Shown piece after piece: positions 1-13,940 of a stretch of DNA of 64,000 nucleotides. Each line of letters starts with the position of its first letter. Position 1 is the first letter of the stretch. The notes beneath the pieces are model-generated. The model ran no database searches. It was not told the origin of the DNA and saw only the letters and a list, made by a program, of their open reading frames with translations. The translations under genes and the position numbers were made by a program. This DNA is from Gymnothorax reevesii (lineage: Eukaryota; Chordata; Actinopteri; Anguilliformes; Muraenidae): the NCBI GenBank assembly GCA_029721435.1, contig CM056580.1, forward strand, positions 75,789,367 through 75,853,366, in the 5' to 3' direction.

Positions 1-2856
1 AGGCAATGTCACATCCGGCGAGGTGAGGTCAGCAAATCTGCCCCAACTCAGTGCCCATACAAAATTCTCATTCAGGCTTTGATAAGGATTAATAACAGTC
101 TCTGACAGAAAAAAAAAATTTAAACTCTAAAAGTGCAGTGCAAGTCATTTCAAGGAACAAAAAGCTATCTCTGTGCAGAGGCAATCAAAAACCTTCCCCC
201 GCACTGGAGCCATAGAAAAGCCTGCACCCCATCAACCAACGACGCCTCAACAATCTCCATGACCCACAAACTGTGTTTAAAGCTTTATGCTGAACCGAAC
301 ATTGAGATAAGACAGAGCTCTAAACCAGAGTGGATGTCTGAAGCTTTAGGAACTGCCCAGTAACCATTATTTCTCCTCTACTGAGAGTCAGAGAGACCCA
401 CAGAACTGAGGATTTCCTGACAGCGCTAGTCCCCATTGGTGCTGACCCCAGGCCAGTCCCTGCAACAGCAATCAAAGCCCTCTATCCATTTAATTCTGCT
501 GTAAATCCTAGTATGAGTCCAATGATCAGGGGCAGAACACATATTAACATTGTGCAGCAAGCAAGCATCCCAAATAAGTTGGGCGATTAACCTTTGCCAA
601 TATTAGAAAAGCGAACTGAGAGAAAACACCCACATATGCCTTATATGGGTATGCAGACTGCCTTTCTATGCTGACCTATCTGTTAGTTAAGTCCCAATGG
701 TTTGACTGTTAGCTGTTGGCATGATTCAGGTGAAGTGTTTTGGAAATTGTTTTCATAACAACAGCACTTAACAAGTACACTCGACAAAACAAATTTGCAG
801 CCGAGGAGGGGAGGCGAGAGGATTCATCTTCTTTTGAAGTCTTATCTGACAATTTCTAAACAAACGCTCCATCCTACAAGCTCTTAACTTTAAAAATATA
901 GATACAAATTCATACAGAATAGAGGACGGATAAGCAGATGCTGCCTCTGTAACTGACCGCTAAGCAGTTGCAGAGCATATGCAACAGAAACTGACAGTGG
1001 AACAAAAGACTGAAAGCACTTGCACAGAAAAACAAGAGCAGTTGCATTTGGTCCAGAGGGACGTTTGTACTGAATCACAAAGCAGTAAATGGCGCGGACA
1101 CACGGTATGCTCAATCTGTGTAAATGAGTATTTAATCATTGTTTTGTGTTTATGTGCTGGTTTTCTCCACAGAGACTTGTGTCGGTGGAAAAAAAACAAC
1201 AAAAATATTTTGAGCGTTCCTTGAGACATTTTTAAGACGTTACATATAGCATCACTGAGCTGAAAAATTTTCTCTTTTTGTGAGAACGTTGGCTCTTTCC
1301 ACACAAAATGCAGCCTTGTAAATTAAACAATGGTTTGCCACTTCATTACTGATTGATAGTCACCAGAGAAGGTTGCTCAAACACAATTGCTGAATACAGC
1401 TACATAGCACTGATATTCACTTCTCACCTGAGACTGCATGACCCCTGGGCACAGAAATGGGGTGAAAAATGCCTACAGATATACCTAATGAAGCTTTGTG
1501 AAGGTTCAGTCGGTAAGACACTCCTGCATGCTTTAACTCATCCTGCCATCTCTCATGCTTGCTCACTTGAAAATTTCCGCAGTCACTGCTTGTTGCTGCC
1601 AATCGAGCTGTCAGCCGTTGTAGCAGCTGATCTCCTCTATCCAACTGCAAAGCACCAGTACACATCAATAGACATCTCATATTGCTGCTGTCTTTTTTTT
1701 TTAAATGTCATACTCTCAGCCTTAGTTTGCTCCTGTTGCTGGTTTGCACGCCCTCCACCTCCTCATTGCCACCCCAGCCTGCTTAGCCTAAAATGTTACC
1801 ACTGCAGCCTCATCAGCCATCATCCATCACCACCACCAGTGTCTGGTCTCTATGGGGGATTTTCCTGCTGCTGTTCAGGGCCGTGCTCTTCTACTACAAT
1901 TCTTCTCATAGAATTCAAGCGCCAAAGACTGTAATGTTTCAGTCACTTCATTCATCTGCTACTACGCTCAAGTGTAATAAATAATTATCATTTTTTCATT
2001 TGTCTTTTCTCTCCTAATTGAAATGTAATCCTGGCTGAATAAACAACTCTCTGTGAGACAATGTATCATAACAAACCTCTGTAAAAGTGCCTATATCACA
2101 ACATGAAAGCATTGCTATGCGTTTGGCACTTGGTATTTAAGTATCAATCTTTGAATTTTTCCTTAAGACTATTGGATTTGGTGACATCTGTGGTGTCATA
2201 TAAGTCATTTTCACTCTAAATGCCAGCACTCAAAATGCAGCAAACACTACTCCCTGGGTATGTTTTTTTTAAAGAAGATAATCCAGCTGCGGCATATTTG
2301 GGGGAAGAATATCACCAATGATGTAGAATTTCAGGCCATTTGTCATGTATGTTTCCAAGCAAAGTTCATCATATTGGAATACGTGGCAAAAACATTGCAA
2401 TTGACACCACCAATATAAAATAACACCTAGAATAACAATTTAAGGCTATACCCACCTCGCCAGGGCTCTCCAGTTACCCCAGCCTACACCTCAACAGCAA
2501 CTGAGTGGGAGGATGCTGGGAGACCGCCCTGTCCTCAAAAACATTCTAAACTCCCAGAATATGACTAAGCATGCACCACTTAACTTAACGGCCCTCTCTT
2601 GCCCCTTCCTGGGTGCCTGGGAACATTTCATGTTGCTGTGTGATAATTTTGTGATCGTTACTGACATAAAATCAGTCAGGAAGTGATCCAAGAGAAAATT
2701 TCCCTCAAGAATCATAACCCCCCTACAATCTCTTCTGACGCTTCCTATGGCACATCGCAAATGTAGCCATGCAGGGCAGAACTGACTTTTTGCTCTAATT
2801 TGACAATAACCTCAATTCATGCCAAATTATGAGACATTAGTGCTTTTCTCACTCTC
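1..2856. other. Intron of ZMAT4 downstream of the 3728-3949 exon (partial)
   Basis: This is AT-rich non-coding DNA. The minus-strand exon at 3728-3949 ends in a splice donor, so this stretch should be the following intron. The last ZMAT4 coding exon, which carries the final zinc finger, is not recognisable here and probably lies to the left of the window. The longest open frame (about 1353-1934, plus) has no recognisable domain and looks like chance. No recognisable mobile element was identified. Confidence 0.6.
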
Positions 2857-2985
2857 TCACACACACACTCACACACCCACACACACGCGCACACGCACAC
2901 ACACGCACACACACACACACACACGCACACGCACACACGCGCGCGCGCGTGCGTGCGCACACACACACACACATACACACTTCTC
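2857..2985. repeat. (CA)n microsatellite with interspersed CG/GT steps
   Basis: This is an uninterrupted-to-imperfect CA dinucleotide tract with a short alternating CG/GT core near 2940-2957. Open frames over it read as poly His/Thr or Val/Cys and are artefacts. The alternating purine-pyrimidine character could favour Z-DNA (inference). Confidence 0.95.
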
Positions 2986-3727
2986 TGAGCTTCATGCCAA
3001 GAATTGATGTCCTTTGCAAGTCGGCAGCAGACCTCTAACAACATATAGTTTACACAAGGAGTGATCATTGAAAATATCACACAAGCAAAGGTGGCTTTGA
3101 CTGCGTATGAAGGTCAGACTGTCACTGTCAATAATGTCCCAGCACGTAAACCCATCTTAAAAGTGTGAAGCTCCATCACGGACTTTCAAAAGCAGTGCGT
3201 CTTCCTCAGTATGATTTTTCCACCATGATGAATTATACACTAAACAGTATTTTTATGTCTCTTTTTTCATATATTCTTTTATTGCACTCAGTCGGTGTAA
3301 CACTCTGTGAATATCAAGCTCATAAAGGCTCATGTTACTTGATTTTCTGACATTATGTGGGCATATCCTGGCAATCCTGCTGATGTTCATTTATGTAGGC
3401 CAGCAGTCATGCAACCGCAGAGCTCTGCTGGTGCTTGTTTTGTCTTAGAATCAGTGACCCATTCAGACCAAAGTAACCCAGACAATCAACTACAATTATT
3501 GATTAATTAAGAGCAATTAATCAAAGTATGTAACAGCAAAACCCAGCAGAGCCAATGACTCCCCAGGACCAGAGTTGCAATCTCAAAGGTCAAATGAGAA
3601 ATAGATACCAAGGACAAGATTTAACACAGGTCCTGTTCAGGAAGGGACTAAAGTGACACAATTCAGCTCCTGAAGGGACTAAAGTATGGCGGCTTTATTG
3701 TGACTTGTGATTACACTCCCACTGTAC
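2986..3727. other. Intronic DNA, nothing recognised
   Basis: AT-rich sequence between the CA repeat and the ZMAT4 splice donor. No coding signal or recognised repeat. An AT-rich inverted motif (ATTAATTAAGAGCAATTAAT) at about 3502-3521 is the only local structure seen. Confidence 0.5.
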
Positions 3728-3949
3728 CTTTCATCTCTCCCATATCCAGGGTTTTCCCCAGCTGCTCCAGCAGGTCGGCCCGGGCCGCGTTCTTCTTGTG
3801 TTTCTTGCCGTCGTAGTGCTGCTGTGCCATGCCGGGGTTGTTGAACCAGGCATTGCACAGCTGGCAGTAGCGGTCTGAGTCCCGCCGCTGCCGAGGCGAG
3901 GTCACCAGCGACATCTCTGATGGGGCCTTCACGGGGTTTGGAGGAGCCT
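3728..3949 (-). CDS. ZMAT4: ZMAT4 internal exon, matrin-type zinc finger (third finger of the protein)
   Basis: This 222-bp exon encodes a matrin/U1-type C2H2 finger, C-x2-C-x12-H-x5-H (Cys-Gln-Leu-Cys through Tyr-Asp-Gly-Lys-Lys-His), followed by a basic Lys-rich stretch and a Leu-rich helix ending Asp-Met-Gly-Glu-Met-Lys. The residues match the vertebrate ZMAT4 family closely (QRRDSDRYC and the following finger). The family is nuclear and its fingers resemble those that bind double-stranded RNA, but its function is poorly known. On the minus strand the acceptor is AG at 3951-3950 and the donor is GT at 3727-3726 (GTACAGT). The exon begins with two bases that complete a Glu codon started by the last base of the exon at 37533-37689, and it ends after one base of a codon, so it is phase 1 at both ends. 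The phase match with the upstream exon supports a functional gene. The next exon is not in the window. Confidence 0.92.
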
Positions 3950-3985
3950 CTATATGGAGCAAAAAGGTGACAGGTCAAAACTAAA

Positions 3986-6900
3986 GCAATCCATTGAAAT
4001 ATGTGAAGCACACTTGACAAACAATTGTAGAGCACGCAGAAAACGGAGGCTTACGCTACAATAAGAGCAAAAGCCTTAGACCGCAGTCAGTGAGAAAAAA
4101 ACTCCCTGAGGTCATAGGAAGAAGCCCCAGGAGGACTCAGACTCTAGCAGGCAGCCCGTCCACCTCTGGCGAGCTCAGGGTGTGGGTTTCAGTGTCCGAC
4201 AGAGAAGGATAGCAGTGCATGTTCTCCACAGCTGGTGTGCCTAAATGACCAAAGCAGCTGATGTCATAGAGGAAGAACCGTAACGCAAGCAAGCATGAAA
4301 CTATAATGAGCAATCATCTAAGCAGTGGTACTGCTCTGGCCTTAGCCTCAGGATCACAGACCGTGAGTAATGGGCTGTTATCTCCATCAGGACCCAGGAG
4401 AAGAATCCCTATATTACTCTTGACAATAAGGGAGCTCTGGTATGGAACATGAGCCCTGCTCTACTTACTGCTGCCCACTTAAACCCTCATGCATGGCTGC
4501 CACCATTAGCATGGAGCCATCATCTTATTGCACGACATGGCAAAGGCTTGATAGGTCTTTGTGCTTCAGTGCTCGACCCGCCCTTCTAAAGGCAATATTC
4601 AGCAAAACCCTGTTAAAAGGCAACCTCTCCTATTGGGGCCCGTGGCTACTAAGGATTTTGGGACAGGCTGTGGCAGTTCGATGAAAATAACAGGCGAGAT
4701 GTTGCTCGTCTTCAGAGGCTACAACACAACTCGGTTCTTAGAGTGCTTATTATAGGTGAGAAGCCTTCTATTGAAAGTTCGAGAGAACAGAAGCCCCACT
4801 CAGGATACACAATATTCTACAACCAAATGCTAAATGGAAAGTCGCTAAATGCTAAAGGGAGAAGTGTGCTTTAAAAATGAGCAGTTGTCACATGAGCACG
4901 GAGAGTCCCAAAAAAGTTACTTCTATGAAAGGAGACTGGATACTACAGTCACCCTCTTCTGCATTTCATGCCTTTTCAGAGCGGCTCTTCAAACGTACCT
5001 TTAAACATTTTAATGTCACCTCTTATCTGAATGGCTATTGAGCCCCATGAATTTATACCACCCACAAAAAAAAATAAATGGATTACTGCTCAGATCTCAT
5101 CAGTACTCATCACTAGAATATGTTTCCTCCCTGCTGTCGTTAGGTCCATTATGCAGTGTCCTTCTGGAAAAGTACATCGGTTCAGAGCAGGTAAAAAAGT
5201 AAAAGAAGCTGAAAACAATGGGAGAGGGAAGCAGAGGGCTTTACCTTAAACATTTACCAAAACATTTCTGAAAGTCAAGAAGGCTAACATGCTTTCCTTA
5301 AGATTTTTCTTATGTAACTCTGTAGTCAACTTAGCTGGCACAATACACTGAAAAAAATTTACTTTGGATCAAAGAGAAAATATAGCATCACTTTGTATTG
5401 TTTTAAGTTTTCTCAGCTGATTTTCTTTGTTTTGAACAAATCCAATTTTTATTCAGCATGGAAACCATATTTCAATAGGTTGGATTGAATTGAATTCTCT
5501 ATTCCCCATAAATTGCAATCCATGATCACTTTTTTCAGAGCAGAAAATAATTAATTGGAACAATTAATTGCTTCTGCAAACAAGGCAACATGGGCCCTTG
5601 GGCCACCACTCCACCGCCATCATGCCGAATACCATCACATTTACACCACTGCCCTATCCCACCAGCATAACATCAGCCCTGCTTACTTTCCATAAAATAA
5701 TGCATTAACAATCACTCATGACTGCAGTTTCATTATATGACTGTTATGGCACAAAATACTTTTCATATATCATAGAGAGGCTTAAATTCGTTCAATAAAA
5801 AAATACAGAAATTGCATCACCAAAAAGTACCAAGCTTGGCTGACTGTAGGAAAATAAAAATCTCTCTAACATATAACTCACACATTTGTGCGCCAATACA
5901 CACAAGCAAACACACACGCCACAACAGCTGAGGACGAGTGCCTTGCCTGAAAATTCTGAGCGGCCCCAATAAAAGGGAGCATAAATTTCCAAAAAGAAAA
6001 ATAAGAAAAAAGAAAACATATACAACCTGCCTGCATCCTTCTATCTACTAAAAAGTATCGCAAAACAAGAGGATGATTTTTTACAGGCTGGCTGACATAC
6101 CAAATTCAGCCTTTAGCAACACACAATATATCCCAGTGTTTAGCTTGCTTGAATATCAGCTTTCAGCTAAGCCAGTTTTCCTTAATTCCCCAATTTATCT
6201 GTCAATAATGCCTTTCCCATTAAGGGACATTTTCTCCTCACTGCCCGACTTCTCGGCTTCACTGCGCGGCAAAGAACAGACAGTGTTCTAACGTGAAGGA
6301 ATATTAATTATTACGGAAATGTTTACATCTATGATATTGAATGGCAGACATTTCACTTCAAATCCCACTTTTGTGCATATATTGCATTTTGCCAGATAAT
6401 CACAATTAAGCTCACTTTTTCATAAAATTGATAATTCTTAGATTTAATAGTGTCATGACTCATGGTACTGTCTTCTAACTTGTTCAGCAAGACATATAAA
6501 CAAATAAGAAAGCTGGTCTATGCTCACTTTTCCACTGACAAATATTAGCATTTTTCAAAAAAGGCTTAAAATGAATATATCGGCTAGCTTTTGCGTTTTG
6601 CAGTGAAACTCTTCAATTAGGCTCAACAGGCTAAATTAAAACTATAGCCTCCATTTTACAATATTGTAATTGTACTTCGCTAGCTGACTACCAAAGACCT
6701 AGCTTGCCATCTAACCTGTGGCAGCAGCAGCAGGAGGGAAATTTGCCAGTGTCGTTATTGTTGTCTCATGCGCAGGTGGCTCAATAGCGTTTGCAGCTAG
6801 TGTGCCCATCAACGTTGATGGTCGTGGATGGTTTGCAGCCCCCGGATACCTGCAGCTCCTGAAGGGTTTTTGGTCTTATCGCCGTTGTTGAAATATCCAG

Positions 6901-7428
6901 GTATTTAAGCTTGTGACTCCCACTGCAAATTCTTTTGTTGATTTTTGCATTTCTGAGCTAAACTTTCACATTTCATTCCACAATTTAGCATCTATTCTCT
7001 AAAGTTCCCACTCCAGCAGCTAGATAAGCGCTAGTGTACAGATCGCGGAAAACGACTCATTCATTAACTTGCTTGAGTCCACCAGGCAAGGTATTGATTT
7101 TGGTGGGGTTTCTTTGTTTGTTAACATTATGACAAAATGGACACATCAATCTTCATGAGACTTTCAGCATAGGTGGGCATTAGTCCAGAGTACACCCCTT
7201 TACATTTTGGAGATCATCAGGGCAATGTCAAGGTCACCAGACAGGTCAATATTGAAATGAGATCAAATCAAAAGCTAAAGCACTGAAATAAGTGCTACCA
7301 GGCAAGGTTTGTTTTGTCTGGCAACACTTGTTGGACAATACAACAGGCACGCACGTCGTCCATTAACCAATCACAATGGCTTTCCTTTATTCAAGATATT
7401 AATATCCTCCAGGCCCAACGCACGCATG

Positions 7429-7468
<40 letters not shown>

Positions 7469-9956
7469 CACACACCAATAAGAGCAACATATATGCATTA
7501 TTTTGCATTTCTCCCAATGATCGTTTTGATCTTGAGCCTCGCGGTGGGCCCTTTCATAACGACGGGCCCAAGGGCTTGAGCCCCCATAGGCCTGTGCACT
7601 AAAATGGCGTGCTGGCCGCAACAGCAAGAACACAAGTTACACACTGTAAGAAGTAAGTGGTTGTAGGAGTTGGAATGAAAAGGTGTGAAGAGCACATATT
7701 TTGTGGAGGAAGACAAAAAGCTGGGCTGGACATCAGTGGAAAAGTACATGATTAATCCAAAGCTAAAAAGTGGAGATGCATTTCATTGTTTTTTTTTTTC
7801 CCTGCGCAAGGAGCTTTGTTCTGGCTCACACACAGGTCCAAAATGCTTAGGTAACTGAAGCATTCCAGATTCCACACAAAGTCAATGAGAAATATGTCCC
7901 TGGAAGCAATGGGATTAATGAGATGTGCTCCAAGAGGCACTAACCTAATGCGATACCTAATCTTCACCGGCAAAAAAAAAAAAGGCGATTAGTTTCTCAT
8001 TTACAACAGCAGCACTAAGGACTGTACGCTGGGGCACTGATAACACGGCCATCATTTCATAGGCATCATTTTCTAAGCGTAAAATCAAGAATTCCACTTA
8101 AGGAAATCAAATTAAAATCGACGATGAAATTCATTTTCCAAAAAATAAAGAAATAAAAATAAAACATTCAAATTGAAGCAATAATCACACACCTCAGCAG
8201 GGCACAAAGTCCCTTGAACATGAATTTCACCAAATAAGAGGGATTGTTATTCAGCGGATAAGCTTTTATACCAAAAGCATCAAGCTATTAAAAGCATATA
8301 GACCAAGAAACACCCATTTAGGTCATGTTTTTCATCAGTAGTCTTCATCAAAAATCTTAATTATTGATCCTTGATGGCTGTGGATATAACTGATCATAAT
8401 GATGCTTTAATCTAATTCTTTTTCCTTGAGTGCTTCCTCTAACAGATGCAACATTTATATACGTAAATTTGCCATGATTTTACTTTTTTTTTTTTTGATG
8501 ATGGCTTGATTTAAACGAGCAGATGGACGGTTTATTGAGTGTGACGGGGAGGTGTACTTATTGTACCAAAGTTATTGTCACTCCCCCTACATTGGTAAGC
8601 AAACCTTTGGAAAACAAAAGCAGGCCAGAGCCTCCTAGACTCTGATGCAGTATAGTACGGTTTCATTTCAGTGCGATCATTTTTAACCTTGATTATAGCA
8701 CCAGGAGAATGGGAAATGCCATCCTCCTTAAAATTAGCATTCTATGGCAAGGAAATAGCCCAACAAGGGTTAGCTGAATATTATTTTGCAGTTAGACTGC
8801 TGCAATGAGTGTGAGATACAATTATCAATGGATACATGAGGCACAAGACAAAAGCTGAATATTGAATGGGAAGTCTATTAAAAGCCATTTTGGGTGACAA
8901 AATATTCTCACATTGGAAATCGACTAAATCTTTTATTTATCCCTCTCAATTCTTTTCTTTTTTTTTTTTCAATAATCGCAATGTAAATACATAGTTGTGA
9001 AGATTCAGACAAGGATTTGCTACAGGAAAAACAGATAAAATGTGACTGACTTTGACTTTCTGCCAGCTTTAGCATCATCAGCCCACTTTAGCACATGGTA
9101 GCTTTAACACTAGCCAGCAGTCCAGTAGAGCTGTATTGAAGAAAATACTCAAGTATACTTATCAAACTCTTTTCTCAAAATTTTAGACACACTGACCACA
9201 ACATTACAGACCCCTACGATGACACATGGGGGAAAAAAAACAAACAAACAAACAAATATTTTGAACAAGATGTAACATGCCAGGAGACCATTTACCTCTA
9301 TGGGTTTATACTGAATTTTCTCCTTAATTGAGGCCTTCTTTTTTGACGCTCATCACACTGGTCAACCTAAAAGTTTGGAGGGTAGATGTTTTTCATGTTA
9401 AAATCAACTATCTCCCTCACTTTGCATGAGTCCATGTCAGTTGCCGTTGTCAAATCCTCCACTATACAATTGAGAAACAAATGACCTATGACCTGCCCCA
9501 TTCTCCTTTTAAACTTACTCTCCTGTGCCAGATGTTGGTGATTTCTTAACTATAATCCTAACCTAACTCTTCAGCCAACCCCTGAATGGGTAGAATATTC
9601 CTGTTTGTACTCTGCTGCTCCTGCAGCTAAATGCGAGAAATAATTTGTGTATTTTGACAGTATTAACCGCATTAGATTGTTGCCATGTTAAATATACTTG
9701 TATTCATGTGTAATGTCACAAGACCTGTAATGCTGTGTCAATGCGGCCACAACCTTGAGAAAAACAGCTTGATAAATGCATTCAAGTGTTTTCTAAAGGG
9801 AACCAGACCAAAGTGTTACCAGGATGCTGACTTAGTCAATTATTACAAGACTGACTTCTTATAATACGTGTCTTACGATGACATCGTGATAACAGTAATT
9901 AGCTCATAGCGAATTTTTGCTGATAGTGGATCGAATCCAGTTTGGCGCAATCTTAT
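3986..9956. other. Intronic DNA with only weak repeat traces
   Basis: This is AT-rich sequence with no coding signal. A block at about 4090-4205 (ACTCCCTGAGGTCATAGGAA onward) resembles a dispersed fish repeat, but its type could not be fixed. Two short boxes sharing CACCAGGCAAGGT / TACCAGGCAAGGT occur near 7080 and 7297. A-rich runs lie near 8125-8165 and 9230-9260. Nothing else is supported. Confidence 0.45.
7433..7475. repeat. (CA)n microsatellite
   Basis: A plain CA dinucleotide run of about 40 bp with one CG interruption. The open frames crossing it are low-complexity artefacts. Confidence 0.93.
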
Positions 9957-9972
9957 AAACATTATATTTTCT
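9957..9972. repeat. Left target-site duplication of the LINE (16 bp)
   Basis: AAACATTATATTTTCT is present here and again, exactly, at 14202-14217 directly after the LINE poly-A tail. This exact direct repeat marks the insertion site, so the open frame that reads through 9942-9972 is host sequence fused to the LINE. Confidence 0.93.
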
Positions 9973-9978
9973 GGATAG

Positions 9979-12900
9979 CCAGCTATAACTGTAATGGTCT
10001 TGCAGACCATAAAAAACGACAAACGATTTTCACTTGGCTCAAAGATAAAGGTTACGATATTCTTTGTTTGCAAGAGACGCATTCCATACCTGCAGATGAA
10101 GCAGTCTGGGAGCAAGAATGGGGGGGACCAATCTATTTTTCCCACGGTACAAAAAGCTCAAAAGGTGTAATGACACTCTTCCATAACAACCTGAACATTA
10201 AAATAACACTTTCTCTCACTGATCCACTGGGAAGATGGACCATCTTAACTGTATTAATTGATGGCAAATATTTTACCATTATTAACATATATGGTCCAAA
10301 TAATGATGACACAAACTTCTTTGAGATTATCCTTAATAATCTATCAGGTTTGCAAGAGACAAGCGACGTCTTTATCATGGTAGGAGACTACAATACCGTA
10401 TTAAACCCTGCTTTAGATCGGAAAGGTAATCATAACACAAATTATCACCCACATGCTTTTAAAGGAATTTCAGGTATTATGGATGCCATGGACCTTGTAG
10501 ATATCTGGAGACTCAGAAATCCAGATCTACGCAGGTATACCTGGAGGAGAGAGAATCAAGCTAGTCGTATTGACTATTTCCTGATCTCTTTCTCTTTGGT
10601 TGCAAAAGTTAAAACCGCATTAATGGAAGACAAAATAAGATCCGATCACCAACTGATAGGGCTGCACCTATCACTCACCGATTTCCCTAGAGGCCGAGGA
10701 TACTGGAAATTTAATCAGAGTCTTTTAATGGATAATACTTTTATAACCAAAACAAAAGTTTTCATTACAGACTTCTTCTCAAATAATATAGGTTCAGCAG
10801 ATCCTCTTATTGTGTGGGATACATTCAAATGTGCCTTTAGAGGGCATGCAATACAATACTCTTCCTTTAAACAAAAGCAGTTTAGGGCAAAAGAGAAAAA
10901 TCCAGCAAAAGAAATTGATAACTCTGTTATTATATCTAATGATATGTTGAACATCTTGGAAGAAAAACAGAATGAACTTGAAGAACTTTTTCAAGAAAGA
11001 TCAATTAATATATATTTAAAAAATAAAGCTAAATGGACGGAAAAAGGTGAAAAATGCAACAAACATTTTTTAAATCTTCAATATAGAAATGCATCTAAAA
11101 AGAACATACAAAAACTACTCACAAATAAGGGTGAAACTCTAGTGACCCCAACAGACATATTAAAAGAAGAAGAAAAATATTTTACGGAACTGTTTTCTTT
11201 TCAGACTCCACCACTGCCTCTAAATGATGCCCACTGCAAAGACTTTTTTCCAGAAAACCATGTTAAGCTTTCAGACATGCAAAGAGAGTCCTGTGAAGGC
11301 CTAATATCTGAAGACGAGCTTAGGCAGGTAATTAAGTCATTTCAGCCGGGGAAAACACCTGGCCTCGATGGCATACCAATTGAGGTGTATCAGACTTTTT
11401 ATGATCAAATTAAAGAACCACTACTTACATGTTTTAACTACTCATATGATAGGGGTGTGCTGTCTGAGACCCAACAAAGTGGCCTGATTTCACTGCTATT
11501 AAAACAAGAAAGTAGGGAATTATAAAGACCCAGTTTATTTAAAAAACTGGAGACCTCTTACACTACAGTGTTGTGATGCCAAAATACTAGCAAAATGTCT
11601 TGCCTATCGCATTAAGAATGTTTTATCTGATATTGTTCACAATGACCAGTCTGGATTTCTACAGGGTCGAAATATTGGGGACAATATTAGGCAGCTACTG
11701 CAAATTATAGAGAACTATGAAATATCAAAAAAAGACGGTTTAATTTTCGTTGCAGATTTCGAAAAAGCCTTTGATAAGGTTCGTCTAGATTTTATTTATA
11801 AATGCCTTGAATATTTTAACTTTGGTGACTCTCTCATAAAATGGGTTAAAGTTATGTACAACAACCTAACATGTAAAATTATAAATCATGGTCATATTTC
11901 AGGTGATATTTCACTGTCAAGGGGAGTAAAACAGGGTTGTCCTTTATCACCTTATTTGTTTATAATGGCAATTGAAATACTTGCTATGAAGATTAGATCA
12001 AATAAAAATATCAAAGGCTTAGAAATCCAGGGGCTGCATACAAAGGTTTCTATGTATGCAGATGATACTACCTTTCTGTTGACACCTCAGTCCTTATCCT
12101 TACAAAGCCTGACACAGGACCTGGATTGTTTTTCCTGCTTGTCAGGCTTGAAGCCAAATTATGACAAATGCACAATACTTAGGATCGGTTCTCTGAAAAA
12201 CACAACATTTACCTTACAGTGTAATTTACCCATAAAGTGGAAGAATGGATCAGTTGATATTCTTGGCATCCATGTTCCTGAAAACATGGATAATCTCTCA
12301 GAAGTTAACTTCAATAAAAAACTTGATAAAATAGATAAAATTCTGCAGCCATGGGGAGGGAAATATTTAACACTTTATGGTAAAATCACCTTGATTAATT
12401 CCTGAGTGGTGTCTCAATTTCCATACTTGTTTATGACATTATCTTCACCAAGTGAATCATTTTTCAAACAATATGAGAAAAAAATCTTCAAATTTATATG
12501 GAGTGGTAAACCAGATAAAGTTAAGCGTGTGTACCTTTACAATGAATATGAATCAGGTGGCCTAAAACTGTTAAATTTAAGAGCTTTGAATCTCTCACTC
12601 AAAGCCTCCCTGATTCCAAAGTTTTTTAAAAACCCTGGATGGTTCTCCCGGAGACTATTAGACAATGTACACCCGATTTTTAAAAAACGGACTGTTTCCC
12701 TTTCTACAGATTAAATGCCCCCAGTTCTCACAATTCAATAAGGAACTGGCCGTCAATCTTTCCCCATTTTTAATGGAAGCCATACAAAGTTGGCTGCAAT
12801 TTCAATTCTATCCTCCAGAAAATACAGGGGAAATTTTGCAACAAATCATATGGTTCAATTCTAACATCTTGATTGGTAAGAAATTAATTTTTTGGAAAAA

Positions 12901-13741
12901 TATGTTTGATTCTGGCATTATTTTTATAAATGATTTTGTAAATAATGAAGGTAAATTAATGTCATATGAAGAGTTAATTGACATTTATGGCAAGGTTTGC
13001 CCTCTACAAAAGTTCAACCAACTGGTTGCCGCCATACTGCTAAAATGGAAAAGAAGAATTGTTCAAGGAAGTAACAAGGAGCTTGTCTGTCGACCATTTA
13101 TGAAAAACTTTCAGTGGATTGAAAAAACTAGCATAAATGGAATGATATACAAGTTTCACCTTGAATAAAGAAACCTGAGAGCTAATCCTCACAATATTTT
13201 AGATTCTTGGGAGTATATGCTAGATTTCCCAATTCCATGGAACCAGGTCTTCAGTTTAATTTACAAAACAACTATAGATTCGTCAATTAGATTTTTTCAG
13301 TTTAAATTGATATATACATTTTTGGCCACTCAAAAGATGCTTCATATTTGGGGAATTGAGGAGTCCAACTTGTGTAGATTTTGTGGCGAAGAGGTTGAGT
13401 CAGTGGAACATTTATTTTGGTACTGCCCCTGTGTAGGTCTGTTTTGGACAGGGGTTCAGAGGTGGCTGGCTTTATATTCAAGTAATTTTACACTGGATTT
13501 GCCCACCATACTTCTGGGCAGTCTAAAAAATGACTGCGGAAAAATAGTCAATATTTTAATACTTCTTGGCAAAATTTTCATTTTTAAATCAAAATCTGTG
13601 GACGCTCTGAGGATGGAGAGATTCAAAAGCTTTGTAAAACATCACAGTAAAATTGAATGTATAATGGCACAAGAGAACAGTAGGTTAAGTGTGTATAAGG
13701 ATAGATGGAGGGCGCTGAGAGTGGCAGAAGGATGGGAATGA
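9979..13741 (+). pseudogene. LINE ORF2 (endonuclease-reverse transcriptase), broken
   Basis: The endonuclease (about 9979-10670) keeps its key motifs: the Asn of SYNCNGL, LQETH, GDYN, the RIDYFL segment and the final SDH. The RT (about 11330-12420) shows FEKAFDKV (motif A), QGCPLSPYLF (motif B) and the catalytic YADD at 12055-12066. The C-terminal knuckle C-x2-C...H...C lies at about 13375-13430. The breaks are a one-base frameshift at about 11510-11520 just before RT motif 1, an in-frame TGA at 12403-12405, a second frameshift in about 12670-12710 and an in-frame TAA at 13166-13168. The catalytic residues survive but the chain does not, so this copy is inactive in cis. The apparent start at 9942 is host DNA, because the target-site duplication shows the element begins at 9973. 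Confidence 0.9.
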
Positions 13742-13825
13742 AAATAAGTAATTGTATGAGTACATTAATATATGATATGTTGTATGACTATATTTGCTAA
13801 AGCATGTATCTTATGTATGTGTGTG

Positions 13826-13940
13826 TGTCTAGGTACGTTTATGTATGTATATATATATATCTATATGCTGTATGTATGTATGTGTATGTATGTATATGTA
13901 TATATGTATGCATATGTTTATGTATACATATATATAATTA
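13826..13940. repeat. (TATG)n/(TA)n microsatellite in the LINE 3' UTR
   Basis: Imperfect tetranucleotide TATG and dinucleotide TA tract between the ORF2 stop and the poly-A tail. The open frame over it (Tyr/Met/Val/Cys rich) is an artefact. Confidence 0.9.

Noticed and set aside
1353..1934. 193-codon plus-strand open frame
   Set aside because: No domain, Cys/Ser/Pro-rich by composition, no ATG at its start and no splice context; it lies in an intron.
2817..3080. Frames of poly Val-Cys or His-Thr
   Set aside because: Products of the CA microsatellite.
9942..9972. N-terminal extension of the LINE ORF (start near 9942)
   Set aside because: The 16-bp duplication shows these bases are host DNA, and the start would be a TTG. 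The LINE begins at 9973.
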